Origin: Ideonella alba
GTDB lineage: Bacteria; Pseudomonadota; Gammaproteobacteria; Burkholderiales; Burkholderiaceae_C
Length of the DNA stretch: 64,000 bases
Reading direction: 5' to 3'
NCBI RefSeq assembly: GCF_018069875.1
Contig: NZ_JAGQDF010000001.1
Coordinates: 620,001 to 684,000, forward strand
The notes beneath the pieces were generated by a model. The model was not told the DNA's origin. It saw nothing but the letters and a program-made list of their open reading frames with translations, and searched no databases. Position 1 is the stretch's first letter. Each line of letters starts with the position of its first letter. The position numbers and the translations under genes were made by a program. Positions 17,256-26,089 of this stretch are shown here, piece after piece.

Positions 17256-18763
17256 TCCCGTTGCGCCAGCCATTGCTGGGTCAGCGCCCGCAAGCGCGGC
17301 GCGCTGACGCCTTCCGTGCCCGCGCCCAGCAGGCTGTGGCAGAACGGGCAGGGCGGGCGCGGGTGGCGGCCTGGGAAGGCCGCGCCGCCATGCCCCAGGT
17401 CCGGGGCGTGCCAGGCGTCGCGCACCTGCAGGCTGCCGTCTTCGGTTTCGGCCAGGTGGCGGAACAGGGCTTGGGGCGAGGGCTGGGCCAGGTGCTGCTC
17501 GATCAGGCGCAGGCCGGCGTGCGCTGCAAGTGCCGACCAGGACCTGAGCGAGCCCATGCGCTGCTGGCGCACATCGGCCGGTGTGGCCGGCGGCAGCGGC
17601 TGGGCCAGTTGCTGCAGCAGGTCATGGGCCTGGGCGTAGCCGCCCACGCAGGCCAGGCATCCGGTGCCGGCGGGCAGCAGACGCAACTCGGCCTGCGCAC
17701 CGTCGGGCTGGATGCCGGTGGCGATCACCAGCCGGTCGCGCTGGGTGGCCAGGGCCCAGGCGTCGGCCCACAGGCGGGCGGCGTCGTTGTCGGTGCACAC
17801 CACCAACAGGTTGGCCAGGGCCACCAGCGGGCCCACCGCCTTGCGGGCCACCGGCCAGGGGTGCAGGGCCAGCGTGGCGCCGGGGCGGGCCACGCCGCGC
17901 ACGAAGCGGGCCAGGGCCTGCAGCTTGGGGCTGCCAGTGGGCAGCGGGGCCAGGTCGCCGTCTTCGTTGTGGGGCTCCATCACGTCGGGCTCGACCACGC
18001 CCAGGTGCTGCACGCCCATGCGCAGCAGGCCATGGGCCAGCACCGAGCCGATACGGCCGGCGCCCACCAGCAGCACGCGGGCCAGGTGCAGGTGCTGCTG
18101 GGCGGGACCCAGGGCGGCGCGCTGCGGCGCATAGCGGGGGCTGGGTTCGACCTCCGGCTCGGCGCTCACCGGTGCGGGGGGCCGTGCCGGCGCCGTGGCC
18201 GCCGGGCCCAGCAGAAGGCGCTGGGTGCGCGCGCCCGTCAGCTCCAGCGCCGGCAGCGGCCAACAGCCGGCCTCGCCCGCGCGGTGGGCCAGCAGCAGGC
18301 CCAGGCCGTCCAGCCGCAGCCACAGCAGCACCAGCAGCGGGTTCGGGCCGGCGCAGGCCTGGCGCCAGCCGGGGGCGTGGGCTTGCAGCCAGGCGGTGCA
18401 GGCTGCGGGGTTCGGGGCTTGCGTGGGTGCGGTGGGTGGTGGGGTTTCAGCGGGCGCCACGGCCAGCAGCAGCACGGCGCTGGCAGGTTGGGCGTTGGGG
18501 TCCGCATGGCGCTGCGGGGGCAGGGGGCGCGGCGGGCCGAGCTGCAGCGGGCCGGCGTGCAGCCAGGTGGGTGAGGCGTGGGCGGCCTGGGCCTCCGCGG
18601 CGGCGGGCAGCGCCAGGCCGGCATGGGCCAGCAACGTGGCGGGCGTGGCGGCTGGCGGTGCGGTGTCGGGCGCTGAGGTTTGCAAGGCGGCTTGCAGGGC
18701 AGCCTGCAGGCTGGCCCAGGGCAGGCGCAGGCCGGCGATGGGCGTGTGGGGGAAGGAGGGCAT
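17240..18763 (-). CDS. E1/ThiF-like adenylating enzyme, paralogue A
   Basis: 507 residues. The first 215 residues are a variable Ala/Pro-rich region. The ThiF fold then shows the nucleotide-binding loop VLLVGAGRIGS near 230-240, VVEPDVMEPHNEDGD, and CTDNDAARLWADA. Zinc-binding Cys pairs are CLAC (in GTGCLACVGG) and CPFC close to the C-terminus. E1-like enzymes adenylate the C-terminus of a ubiquitin-like or peptide substrate; no ubiquitin-like, E2-like or JAB gene is recognisable beside it. A paralogue lies at 33873-35435. It is downstream of giant paralogue 2 on the same strand, with a 190-base gap that contains a hairpin. Confidence 0.7.
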   Translation of the reverse strand: MPSFPHTPIAGLRLPWASLQAALQAALQTSAPDTAPPAATPATLLAHAGLALPAAAEAQAAHASPTWLHAGPLQLGPPRPLPPQRHADPNAQPASAVLLLAVAPAETPPPTAPTQAPNPAACTAWLQAHAPGWRQACAGPNPLLVLLWLRLDGLGLLLAHRAGEAGCWPLPALELTGARTQRLLLGPAATAPARPPAPVSAEPEVEPSPRYAPQRAALGPAQQHLHLARVLLVGAGRIGSVLAHGLLRMGVQHLGVVEPDVMEPHNEDGDLAPLPTGSPKLQALARFVRGVARPGATLALHPWPVARKAVGPLVALANLLVVCTDNDAARLWADAWALATQRDRLVIATGIQPDGAQAELRLLPAGTGCLACVGGYAQAHDLLQQLAQPLPPATPADVRQQRMGSLRSWSALAAHAGLRLIEQHLAQPSPQALFRHLAETEDGSLQVRDAWHAPDLGHGGAAFPGRHPRPPCPFCHSLLGAGTEGVSAPRLRALTQQWLAQREAGAA

Positions 18764-18911
18764 CAACGGTGGCCGCGGACGGGCCGGCTCGGGCGGCACG
18801 CTGCATGGAGGGAATGCTGAAGAGGTGGATTTCAGCGTGGGGCGCCGCGAGGCGGGTGACAAAGCGTGGCACGGCGCTCCGGCGCAGGGCGCCCAGAACG
18901 TCTTCTTTCGA

Positions 18912-18924
18912 GCGCGCTTCGCGC
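18912..18924 (-). other. GC hairpin downstream of FGE paralogue 2
   Basis: On the minus strand, GCGCG-AAG-CGCGC followed by TCGAAAG, 30 bases after the stop codon. It resembles the hairpins after paralogues 3 and 4 in sequence and in being followed by an A-rich tract rather than T's. Confidence 0.5.
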
Positions 18925-18953
18925 ACAAAGCCTGCATGCGAGCATGAACTTGC

Positions 18954-21900
18954 TCAGGCAGCCGCGTCACGCAGTCCCGGTTCAGGGGTTCGGGGTTCTG
19001 CTGATTGGCGCGGCCTCCCACGCACCAAGCGCACACCAAGGACGTCGCTCATGTTGCCGGGGGGATGGAAGTGGCTGCGGTACGAAGGACGGCGGCGCGC
19101 TGCTGGGTTGTGGAACCCGCCGCCACGCACGGCAAGCCATTCCTCCGCTCGCTCGCCTTTGCCCGTCTGATCAATCGCTGCCTGGGCCTGTTCGGTGCGG
19201 TAGCCCTGATGGAGCAGTTCAAACGGCAAAGCATTGGCGCACCAATTCGATAGCTGACCCGCGACATCGGCGACACCATGGGGGGTGTGCGAGGCGCTGC
19301 AACAACCCACTGGGCTGGGCCTGTCTAACTTGACGCCGTGGCTAAGTTCCAGCGGCCCGGATTCACCGGCCGTCGGCTCATGCGCCCAGCGCGGCGGCGT
19401 CTGGCCCGGGCAGGCTGGGCCTCGCACGCCAGCCTCCCAGAGCACTTCGGTGGGCACCCGCGTCTGCCATCCTTCAGTCTGCTGCAGCCGCTGCGGGGTC
19501 CAGCCGCTCGGGTCCTTCGGCCTTGTCGCTGCGCGGCGCTCTAGCGCCCGGTGCAGCGGCTCGGCCCAGTCGGCGTAGGCCATGCACTGGTTCCACCTCC
19601 CTCCCACTGCAGGCTGCAAGGCATTGGTGTAGCGATCGTCTTTCAACTTGTAGTGTGGGCGCTTCGAAGCCGGGCCGGGCTGGTCCTGGGCAAAGCTCTC
19701 CCACTCGCCCACCGTCACCGGGTGGCGGGCCATCTGAAAAGGGCACAGTTCCTTGGTCCAGCTGGGCTGTTCATTCACATCGCCCTCGCCATCGCTGCCG
19801 ATGCGGAACGACAGCTTGGGCCCGCCGTACTCGCCCAGCATCGCCCACTGGTGCAGCCGGGGCACCAGGCCGCTTCGCACTTTGCCATCGGGCAGCTCCG
19901 CTTCCACCCAGGTGTAGCGCAGCGTGTCCTGCAGGTGGCCGAGCAGAAAGCCCATCTGCAGCCGGATGCGGAGGTCCACACCTTCGCCCTGGCACTTGGC
20001 GGCCCACACGGCTTGCCAGTGGGCGTTGAGTTCGGCATCGGCGAAGCCGGGCACGTCCTCCGGATCCCCCGACATGTCCTGGGCTAGCGCGGCCTGGCCC
20101 ACGTGATCGCCCAGCACCGCGGCGGCGCGCAGCTTGTGCGCCACCGCCTCGCCCGCGTCCACACTGGCCAGCAGCAGCAGGCGGCGAATGTGCTGCAGCA
20201 CCGGGTGCGGCTGGCGCCAGGGGCCATCGGGCTCCAGCACGTCGCGGACGTCGATCGCGCACTGGGCGGCCAGGGCCAGGTTGGCCTTGGGCATCAGCAC
20301 CAGGTGCCGCAGCCACTTCTGCTGCTCGGCCTTCGGCACCACGGCCACGGCCATGCGCACGCGCTCGTGGTGCGGCGTCACCTGGGGCAGCTGCAGGCGG
20401 TAGTTCTTGTCCTGAGCCAGGCGGTCCCGCAGCGGCTGGCCGGGCTTCGGGTCCAGGTCGGGCGGCGTCAAGTCCGGCAGGGCGTCGCGCCGCAGGCCCA
20501 GCGCGGCGAACAGTTCCTGGAACTGCGGGTGCACGAAGCGCAGGGTCCGGCGCTTGTCGGGGCCCAGGTGCAGGGTGGCCAGGCCGGTGGCTTTCAGGGC
20601 GGGCAGCCAGGTGCCTTCCAGCCAGGCCTCGGCCGTGCCGGGCGCGCGCTTGAGCATTTCGGCTTTCAGCAGCGACCAGGCCATCTCGGTGGTACGGCCG
20701 CTCTCGGCGTCTTGCAGGGCGTCGGCGGCGTGGCCCAGCAGGGCGAGCAGGGCGCCGGGCTCGGGCGGCAGCGTCCAATCGGTCAGCTGGTCCTCGCCGT
20801 CCCTCAGGCAGGCGAGCAGATCGTCGGAGAGCAGGCCTGCTTCGGCCAGGGCGCCGCGGCGCCAGGTGCGGCCCAGCACGTGCCACACCAGGGCCAGCAG
20901 CAGCTGCGGCCGGCGCTTGGGCAGGTCGGCCCGGGGCCAGGCCTGGGCCAGGGTGCATTGCGCGGCCAGGATGCCGGGCGTGCGGCAGAAGTCGGCCATG
21001 GGGTTCAGCGGCTGCTGGTTCAGCGTGGCGTCGTCTGCGGGCGCGCCGCCTTTGGGGGCCAGGCCCAGCGCCTCGAGCAGCCGTGCCTCGGGGCTGTCGG
21101 CCGGCGGGGGCGGGGGCGGGCCGTCGTGCCGGTGCAGGGCGGCGTCCTCGGGGCGGAAGCGCTGGAACAGGTAACGCCGCATCTCACTGGCCCGGAAATC
21201 CAGCAGGGCCACGGGGCGGGCCGCCCAATCGCCGCGCGCGTTGCTCAGGGCGGTGGCCTTCTCCTGCCGGCGCACGGTGAACACCGGGGGCAACAGGCGC
21301 TGCCGCTGCGCGGGCTGGGCCAGCCATGCCACCAGGTGTTTCTCGAAGTCCTGCCGCTGGGCTGGGCTGGCGGCTTGCAGTTCATCCAAAGCATCGAACA
21401 GCAGGCGGGGCTGGAGCGTGGGGGTGGCGGGGGCCTGCAGCCACTGGGCGAAGCCCAGGCCGGGGGTCTGGGCCTCGATGTGCTTGATTATGGCGGCGCC
21501 AAAGTCCTGATCGGGCGGAAGCAGCTGGCTCAGTTCCACCACCGGCAGCAGCACCGGCACTTCGCCCCAGACGGCAGCGCCTTGCGGCGCGCCGGGTGCG
21601 CTGCCTTGGTGGTGGCGGATCAGGGCCTCGCGCGCGGTGCGGGCAGCCCATTCGGTGAGCAGCGTCGTCTTGCCCGCATAGGGCTCGGCCTCGATGCACC
21701 ACGCGGCGGGGCGGGGCTTGAGGCTGGGGTCGTCCAGCAGTTCGCGCAGGTCGTTGCGGGCGCGCTCGCGCTCGTTCCTGGGCGAGTCGTCGGTTTCATC
21801 TGTGCCGCCCTGGCGGGTGGGCTTGGCAGCCAGGTCGGTCAACTGCAGGCGCACATAGTGCTTCAGCAAGGGCTGGCTCTCGCCCAACTGCTGGTAGCGG

Positions 21901-23264
21901 CACAGCGCGTTGCGGGCGTAGCAGCCCAGCAGGTAGGTGGTGAGGTTGGGTGAGGGGGCGTGGGCCACGCTCTCCAGCAGGTCCGCATCGAGCTGGCCCT
22001 CGTTCAGGTGCGGGTCCAGCAGCAGGGCGTGCAGTTCACGCTGGTCGTCATTGAGGGGGCTGGCGGCTTGCGCCACCCGGTCCACCAAGGTGGCCAGGTC
22101 GGGCAGGCACATGGCCTGGGTGATGCCGGCGCCTGCTTGCCCCTTGGCAAACCAGCGGGCCTGGGGCTGGCGGTGGGGGTGCAGGTCCAGCGCGGCGGCC
22201 AGCTTGTCGGTGGCACCGCCCACCGGGCCCAACTCGGGCAGTTGCACCTCGGGCGCGCCGGAGCTGTTGGCATCGAGCAAGACCGTTTCGCCCAGTTCGG
22301 CCGAGATCAGCACCTTCAGCAGTCCACCGTTCAGGTCGCCCGGCCGCCACTGGCACAGCGCGCCCTTCAGTGTCCGCAGGGCGGCCGAGTCGGTGCGAAG
22401 GTGGTCGCGCAGCAGCCAAAGCGCGCCCACGGCCAGCGTGGCGCTGGCGGAGGTTCCGGTGACGGCGGGCAGCGGCCAGCCGCTGGCCTGGGTGAGCCCG
22501 GTGGAGGGGTGAACGCTCCAGGAGACAGCCGGCGCATCAGGCTGCAGCACGGCATCCAGCAGGGCCCGCACCCGGGCCAGGCCCAGGGCCCAGGTGTCGT
22601 CCACCGGCAGCAGCGCGGCGCCTGGGGCGCGCAGCAGGCGACCGCTGTCCTCGGGCCAGTCGAGCGGGGTGGTGGGGTGCACCCACAGCAGCAGCTCGGT
22701 CAGCGTGCCGTAGCCAGCCGCACCCAGCCAGTCGCTCACCATGGGCTGCATGAAGCGCAGGTGGGGTGGGTCGACGTGGCCATGGCGCAGGGCCTGGTGC
22801 AGCAGGTCTTCTTGCTGGTTGTGCGGGGTCCAGCCGCGACCGCGGGCGTCCATCGCGTCGCCAGGCCACAGTGCCGCAGCAGCCAGTTGCGCTGCACGAC
22901 GAGCGCTCAGCGGCGCATGGGGTGAGAACTCGTGTTCGCTGCCCCAGGTCGGGTGCCAGCCGTGGTCCACGGTGGCATCGCTGACCAGGTGCCAGCGCAG
23001 TTCGTCGCCCTCGCCCCGTTGGGTGTGGGCCCCGGCCATGGTGACGCGGCACAGGTCCAGCCACAGCGGCCAGCGCAGGTCCTCCACAGGCTGGTGCAGC
23101 AGCTCGGTCGGCAGCGGGTCCATGGGCTGGCGGGCCAGGTGCTGTGCCCGCTGTTGGCGTACCAGGTCCACCAGCTCGTCGGGGCCGCAGGGCGAGGGCA
23201 GGGGGGCGAAGCGGGGCATGCGGCCAGAGGTGAACGCGGTCAGAGGGTGAGCGGATGTTGCCAT
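18954..23264 (-). CDS. Lon-like protease / NACHT-like NTPase / FGE-CLec giant protein, paralogue 2
   Basis: 1436 residues. The Lon-like domain has Ser about 272 in GTSASATL and Lys about 354 in GGATDKLAA; the Gly after the Ser-Ala pair is Ser here, so activity is less certain. The P-loop is EPYAGKTT (Lys about 532), and the Walker B LLFDALDEL has Asp about 624. The FGE/C-type-lectin domain runs from about 1130 to the end, with VRGGGF and GVRLVRG. The part just before and into the FGE domain is nearly identical in DNA to paralogue 3 in inverted orientation. The ATG at 23264 is one choice; another Met (MPRFAP) is 45 bases inside. Upstream on the same strand lie small membrane and secreted proteins, and downstream the ThiF-like gene, suggesting one long transcription unit. 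Confidence 0.7.
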   Translation of the reverse strand: MATSAHPLTAFTSGRMPRFAPLPSPCGPDELVDLVRQQRAQHLARQPMDPLPTELLHQPVEDLRWPLWLDLCRVTMAGAHTQRGEGDELRWHLVSDATVDHGWHPTWGSEHEFSPHAPLSARRAAQLAAAALWPGDAMDARGRGWTPHNQQEDLLHQALRHGHVDPPHLRFMQPMVSDWLGAAGYGTLTELLLWVHPTTPLDWPEDSGRLLRAPGAALLPVDDTWALGLARVRALLDAVLQPDAPAVSWSVHPSTGLTQASGWPLPAVTGTSASATLAVGALWLLRDHLRTDSAALRTLKGALCQWRPGDLNGGLLKVLISAELGETVLLDANSSGAPEVQLPELGPVGGATDKLAAALDLHPHRQPQARWFAKGQAGAGITQAMCLPDLATLVDRVAQAASPLNDDQRELHALLLDPHLNEGQLDADLLESVAHAPSPNLTTYLLGCYARNALCRYQQLGESQPLLKHYVRLQLTDLAAKPTRQGGTDETDDSPRNERERARNDLRELLDDPSLKPRPAAWCIEAEPYAGKTTLLTEWAARTAREALIRHHQGSAPGAPQGAAVWGEVPVLLPVVELSQLLPPDQDFGAAIIKHIEAQTPGLGFAQWLQAPATPTLQPRLLFDALDELQAASPAQRQDFEKHLVAWLAQPAQRQRLLPPVFTVRRQEKATALSNARGDWAARPVALLDFRASEMRRYLFQRFRPEDAALHRHDGPPPPPPADSPEARLLEALGLAPKGGAPADDATLNQQPLNPMADFCRTPGILAAQCTLAQAWPRADLPKRRPQLLLALVWHVLGRTWRRGALAEAGLLSDDLLACLRDGEDQLTDWTLPPEPGALLALLGHAADALQDAESGRTTEMAWSLLKAEMLKRAPGTAEAWLEGTWLPALKATGLATLHLGPDKRRTLRFVHPQFQELFAALGLRRDALPDLTPPDLDPKPGQPLRDRLAQDKNYRLQLPQVTPHHERVRMAVAVVPKAEQQKWLRHLVLMPKANLALAAQCAIDVRDVLEPDGPWRQPHPVLQHIRRLLLLASVDAGEAVAHKLRAAAVLGDHVGQAALAQDMSGDPEDVPGFADAELNAHWQAVWAAKCQGEGVDLRIRLQMGFLLGHLQDTLRYTWVEAELPDGKVRSGLVPRLHQWAMLGEYGGPKLSFRIGSDGEGDVNEQPSWTKELCPFQMARHPVTVGEWESFAQDQPGPASKRPHYKLKDDRYTNALQPAVGGRWNQCMAYADWAEPLHRALERRAATRPKDPSGWTPQRLQQTEGWQTRVPTEVLWEAGVRGPACPGQTPPRWAHEPTAGESGPLELSHGVKLDRPSPVGCCSASHTPHGVADVAGQLSNWCANALPFELLHQGYRTEQAQAAIDQTGKGERAEEWLAVRGGGFHNPAARRRPSYRSHFHPPGNMSDVLGVRLVRGRPRQSAEPRTPEPGLRDAAA
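19002..19130 (-). repeat. FGE 3' cassette, copy 2 (diverged)
   Basis: Minus-strand counterpart of the cassettes at 7978, 33205 and 42390. The segment GTGCGCTTGGTGCG (19021-19034) is identical, but the bases after it diverge, so the protein ends differently. The core encodes different residues. Confidence 0.45.
19700..20300 (-). repeat. Segment nearly identical to 32040-32640 (inverted)
   Basis: Encodes the NTPase-to-FGE junction of paralogue 2. By eye about nine in ten bases match paralogue 3, including many silent positions, far above the similarity of the rest of the two genes. The limits are approximate. Recent duplication or gene conversion is the likely cause. Confidence 0.6.
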
Positions 23265-23421
23265 GGCAGTCGTGCCGCACCGCTCAGACGCCCGGTCGAT
23301 GCACACCATTCGTGGGACGCGTCGTTCTAGGGCACGCCTACCCAGCGCTGATGTGGGGCTCTGCTGTCCACTTCGGCGCAGGCGGCCGCTGGCCCGACCG
23401 AGTGGGTGCGGCAAACGAACA

Positions 23422-23574
23422 TCAGCCAGAACCTGCCAGGGTGTTCAGCCAGGCCATGGCCACGGCTGCGACCAGCAGTGCACTGAACCCGAGTGCGAAG
23501 CGCAGCAGCGCACCCGACAAGCTGGGGTGCGGGGCTGCCTGGGGGCTGAGGCCATCAGTCGGTGGGCGGTCCAT
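23422..23574 (-). CDS. Small single-pass membrane protein (50 residues)
   Basis: Starts MDRPPTDGLSPQ and ends LNTLAGSG, with one hydrophobic helix at about residues 21-43 (LLRFALGFSALLVAAVAMAW). Its ATG shares one base with the stop codon of the upstream secreted-protein gene (TGATG), which strongly suggests translational coupling. It lies 157 bases before giant paralogue 2 on the same strand. Function is unknown; it could be a membrane anchor or toxin-like peptide for the operon. It is easily missed because of its size. Confidence 0.5.
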   Translation of the reverse strand: MDRPPTDGLSPQAAPHPSLSGALLRFALGFSALLVAAVAMAWLNTLAGSG

Positions 23575-24182
23575 CAGCGTGCTCCGGTGGTGCCGTCCAC
23601 GGCCTGTGCGCTGCCCGGTTGGTCAGGGGTCCACCAGCCTGCGGCCTGCAAGGCCATCACAGCCACGACCGGGTCCGAAGCAGCTGTCTGCTGGGCTTTT
23701 CTCATGGACTGGTCCATGCACGCGGCGTCTCGCAGGCGCAGGCAATGCAGCACGGCGTTGCGGGTCTCCCACAAACGGCGGCGAGTGGCTTGCAGTGCGG
23801 TGGTTTGAGGGTGACGCAACAGGTCTTCATCCAGCGAGGCCGCCGACTCGAAGCGTTCCACGGCGGTGATCGTTCGGCCTTGGCGCAGATCGGTCTGAGC
23901 CAAGGCCAGCAGGGCCTGTGCATGCTCTCGTTGCTGAATCACCAAGGACTGGAGTCGCTGTCTGCGCGCTTCGGCGTCAAGGGTGTTGGCAGGCAGTGCT
24001 GCCACGCCGGCCGCCGCGGCCGGCAGTCGACCCGCCTGCAGATGGGCCACGACGGCCCTCTCGGTGGGGGTGGCCCCGCCGGTGACACAGCACAAGGTCA
24101 GGGCCAGCACCAGTGCTGACTGGGTGGCCCTGACGACTCTGCAGCCAAGCATGGTGGCTGCGACAGTATGTTGACCGGACAT
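23574..24182 (-). CDS. Secreted helical protein of unknown function
   Basis: 202 residues. A hydrophobic segment near residues 20-36 (SALVLALTLCCVTGG) looks like a signal peptide. The mature part is Ala/Leu/Arg-rich and helical, with three Cys (CLRLRDAAC among them). I recognise no family. It follows the gene at 24186-25310 after three bases and overlaps the small membrane protein by one base, so the three are one translational unit. Codon use is less GC-biased than in the giant genes. Probably periplasmic. Confidence 0.55.
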   Translation of the reverse strand: MSGQHTVAATMLGCRVVRATQSALVLALTLCCVTGGATPTERAVVAHLQAGRLPAAAAGVAALPANTLDAEARRQRLQSLVIQQREHAQALLALAQTDLRQGRTITAVERFESAASLDEDLLRHPQTTALQATRRRLWETRNAVLHCLRLRDAACMDQSMRKAQQTAASDPVVAVMALQAAGWWTPDQPGSAQAVDGTTGAR

Positions 24183-24185
24183 GGC

Positions 24186-25310
24186 TCAGTCCTTTCGATG
24201 GGCGAAGGAGGGTGTGTTGGTGCCAGAGGCTGCATGCCGTGGAGGCAGCGGCGAGCGCCCCTGCATGTGACGGAAGTAGCGGGCCAGCGCGTCGAGCATG
24301 CGCAGTCCCCTGGGTGAGCGGCAACTGCTCACCGAGTTGAAAAGTTGCTGACCGGCATTGCGGCCATCACTCGACCCGATGGCCACGGCCTGACGCACCT
24401 CTTTGCGCGCCGCTTGCACGGCACGCAGGCCTTGTTCGATCCAGCCCGCTGCGCTGCGATCCCCGGCACCCTGACGGGCCTGCGATGCAGCAGCAGCCAC
24501 TGTGCGGCCCAGGCGGGGCACGGCCTGCATCATGCGTTCCGGCACCTGGCTGCGCACGGGCGCCAGATACGTCTCCAACGCGGCGTCGAAGTTCACCGAG
24601 CGCACACCCACTTCCCAACGTTCGCAGATGTCGATCACACCCAGCGTGAATCCGGCCACGTGCCGGCGTGTGTCGATCGAATCAGTGATGCGCTCGTACT
24701 GTCGGAAGTAAATGGCCCGCCACAGCGGCTCCAGCCGCGCGCCCTGCAACGGAAATTCCTGCGCCTGGAGCCGCTCCAGCAGGTCATTGGCGCCCGGCAC
24801 ACCGCGCGCCACTGCGCGCTGCGTGGCAGCCTGGGCGGCCGCCAGAAGATCGGCCTCTGCCGTGCTGCGTTCGTGATCAGCGGCACCGGCCTCGGCCTCG
24901 AACTGTGACGCCAAGCCTAGCCAGGCCCTGGGGTCACCCTGCAAGGCGGCTGCGGCCCACAGTTGCGCAGAGAAGTCGCCGCGCACCAGTCGCCGATAGC
25001 GCGCTGACAGTGCCGAGGCCTCTTGGCCACGCAGACCAGCCAGCGCGGTGCGGCACAGTTGCTCCAGGGCCTCGTCCGGCTCGGCGCGATGTTGGGCCAC
25101 GGCATCCAACCCTTGCTGGCAGGCCTGCTGCGGCTGGAGCTGACGCTCCAGTTCACGTACAGCAGCCTCCAGCGACGCGGTGGCAAAGCGGCCGGACTCA
25201 GCGGCGGGCAGCGACGCCGCACCCAGGGCCAGCAGTCCGCCCATCAGGAACTGTCGTCCAAGCCGGTTGGCAGTGAGCAGCCCCGTTCGAACAGCGGGCG
25301 CGGCGCTCAT
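24186..25310 (-). CDS. Secreted protein of unknown function
   Basis: 374 residues. An N-terminal signal segment (FLMGGLLALGAASLPAAE) is followed by an Ala/Gln/Arg-rich helical protein. Cys residues in ACQQG, QLCRT, IDICER and SSCRS could form disulfides, consistent with the periplasm. I recognise no family. The ATG overlaps the stop codon of the small membrane-protein gene upstream (ATGA), and the next gene starts three bases after its end. Expression is likely driven from the divergent region at 25500-25560, which has two island motifs facing each other. Confidence 0.55.
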   Translation of the reverse strand: MSAAPAVRTGLLTANRLGRQFLMGGLLALGAASLPAAESGRFATASLEAAVRELERQLQPQQACQQGLDAVAQHRAEPDEALEQLCRTALAGLRGQEASALSARYRRLVRGDFSAQLWAAAALQGDPRAWLGLASQFEAEAGAADHERSTAEADLLAAAQAATQRAVARGVPGANDLLERLQAQEFPLQGARLEPLWRAIYFRQYERITDSIDTRRHVAGFTLGVIDICERWEVGVRSVNFDAALETYLAPVRSQVPERMMQAVPRLGRTVAAAASQARQGAGDRSAAGWIEQGLRAVQAARKEVRQAVAIGSSDGRNAGQQLFNSVSSCRSPRGLRMLDALARYFRHMQGRSPLPPRHAASGTNTPSFAHRKD

Positions 25311-25447
25311 CGCGAGCTCCCGGCACGCCGCAGGGGTTGGAACGGCACATCGTCGGCATACACATGCTGGTCGCCGCAGCTGTGCACCGCGGCCATGGCG
25401 GCCCAGACCACCAGGCCGCGGAAGATCCATCTGAACAGGAAGCCCAT
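25307..25447 (-). CDS. Small membrane or exported protein (46 residues)
   Basis: Starts MGFLFRWIFRGLVVWAAMAA and ends RRAGSSR, with one hydrophobic helix at residues 3-22 and a short polar tail containing Cys. Its stop overlaps the next ATG (ATGA), so translation is coupled to the secreted protein at 24186-25310. It is the first gene of the minus-strand operon behind the island motif at 25537-25555, 90 bases upstream. A second small membrane protein ends the same gene set (23422-23574). Function is unknown. Confidence 0.5.
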   Translation of the reverse strand: MGFLFRWIFRGLVVWAAMAAVHSCGDQHVYADDVPFQPLRRAGSSR

Positions 25448-25503
25448 GGCTGACTCCGAGGGTATGAACCAGGCTCCATTTCGCCACCCACCGCGGCGCC
25501 AGG

Positions 25504-25522
25504 ATCGACAAAGTCCGGCAAC
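25504..25522 (+). promoter_or_regulatory. Island motif, copy 3
   Basis: Reads ATCGACAAAGTCCGGCAAC, 90 bases upstream of the toxin-like gene. It faces copy 4 from 14 bases away in a divergent promoter region. Confidence 0.6.
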
Positions 25523-25536
25523 TGCGCGGTGAACTG

Positions 25537-25555
25537 GGTGCCGGACTTTGTCGGT
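25537..25555 (-). promoter_or_regulatory. Island motif, copy 4
   Basis: On the minus strand it reads ACCGACAAAGTCCGGCACC, 90 bases upstream of the small membrane-protein gene at 25307-25447. The symmetric spacing of copies 3 and 4 to their genes (90 bases each) supports a promoter or operator role. Confidence 0.65.
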
Positions 25556-25612
25556 CCCGGCAGCGCCAACGCCGGCAGCATTGATCGCTCCTGCCACTTC
25601 CTGGAGATGCTG

Positions 25613-26089
25613 ATGAATCGTCCTGCACCCCCACCGGCCCCACAGCGCCTGCGCCCGCTGTTGATGGCGCTGCTTGCGACCCTGACGTTGGCTGCCACTT
25701 GGCCCTTGCCGGCAACGGCAGCCCCCAGCCGAGGCGCCCGATCTGCAGGCAGCCAAGCGGCCGCGTCGACGAAGGCGCGTGCACCGGTCACCTCGCAGAC
25801 CCAGACCTCGCGGCAGGCGCGCCGCGAGGCCATGCGGCAGGCTCGTATTCCCACCAGCCAACAGCCGGTCAAGCAGATCTACACGCCGGCCGGACGCCAG
25901 TTGCACTACGAACTGCCCCGGCCGGGTGGTGGCCGCAAGCCGATGGTGGTCACCCACCAGACCACCGACCGCGTGCCTGGCCATGGCCGACACTGGGAGG
26001 CCGGCCCCGCCAAGCAGCCCGTGCGGACCGACCCGCTGGGCCGGACCCGCGTCAGCAACGACAAGGCCAAGGTGAATCATGCCCGCTGA
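25613..26089 (+). CDS. Secreted small basic protein resembling a polymorphic-toxin C-terminal domain
   Basis: 158 residues with a signal peptide (cleavage near ATAAP, residue 36) and an Arg/Ala-rich linker. The C-terminal 65 residues contain HGRHWEAGPAK, then TDPLGRTRV and NDKAKVNHA. This order resembles the HWEAG...GR.R...K.KVN pattern I associate with a bacterial polymorphic-toxin domain (toxin type 24). The family name is from memory and uncertain. The next gene overlaps by 11 bases, the usual layout of toxin and immunity genes. GGAG lies six bases before the chosen ATG; an in-frame ATG two codons earlier is possible. Under island-motif control, so probably part of the system. Confidence 0.5.
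   Translation: MNRPAPPPAPQRLRPLLMALLATLTLAATWPLPATAAPSRGARSAGSQAAASTKARAPVTSQTQTSRQARREAMRQARIPTSQQPVKQIYTPAGRQLHYELPRPGGGRKPMVVTHQTTDRVPGHGRHWEAGPAKQPVRTDPLGRTRVSNDKAKVNHAR

Noticed and set aside
17581-19170. Long plus-strand frame opposite the ThiF-like and giant genes
   Set aside because: It is a GC-driven shadow, rich in Arg, Pro, Gly and Ala, with no start signal and no family resemblance.
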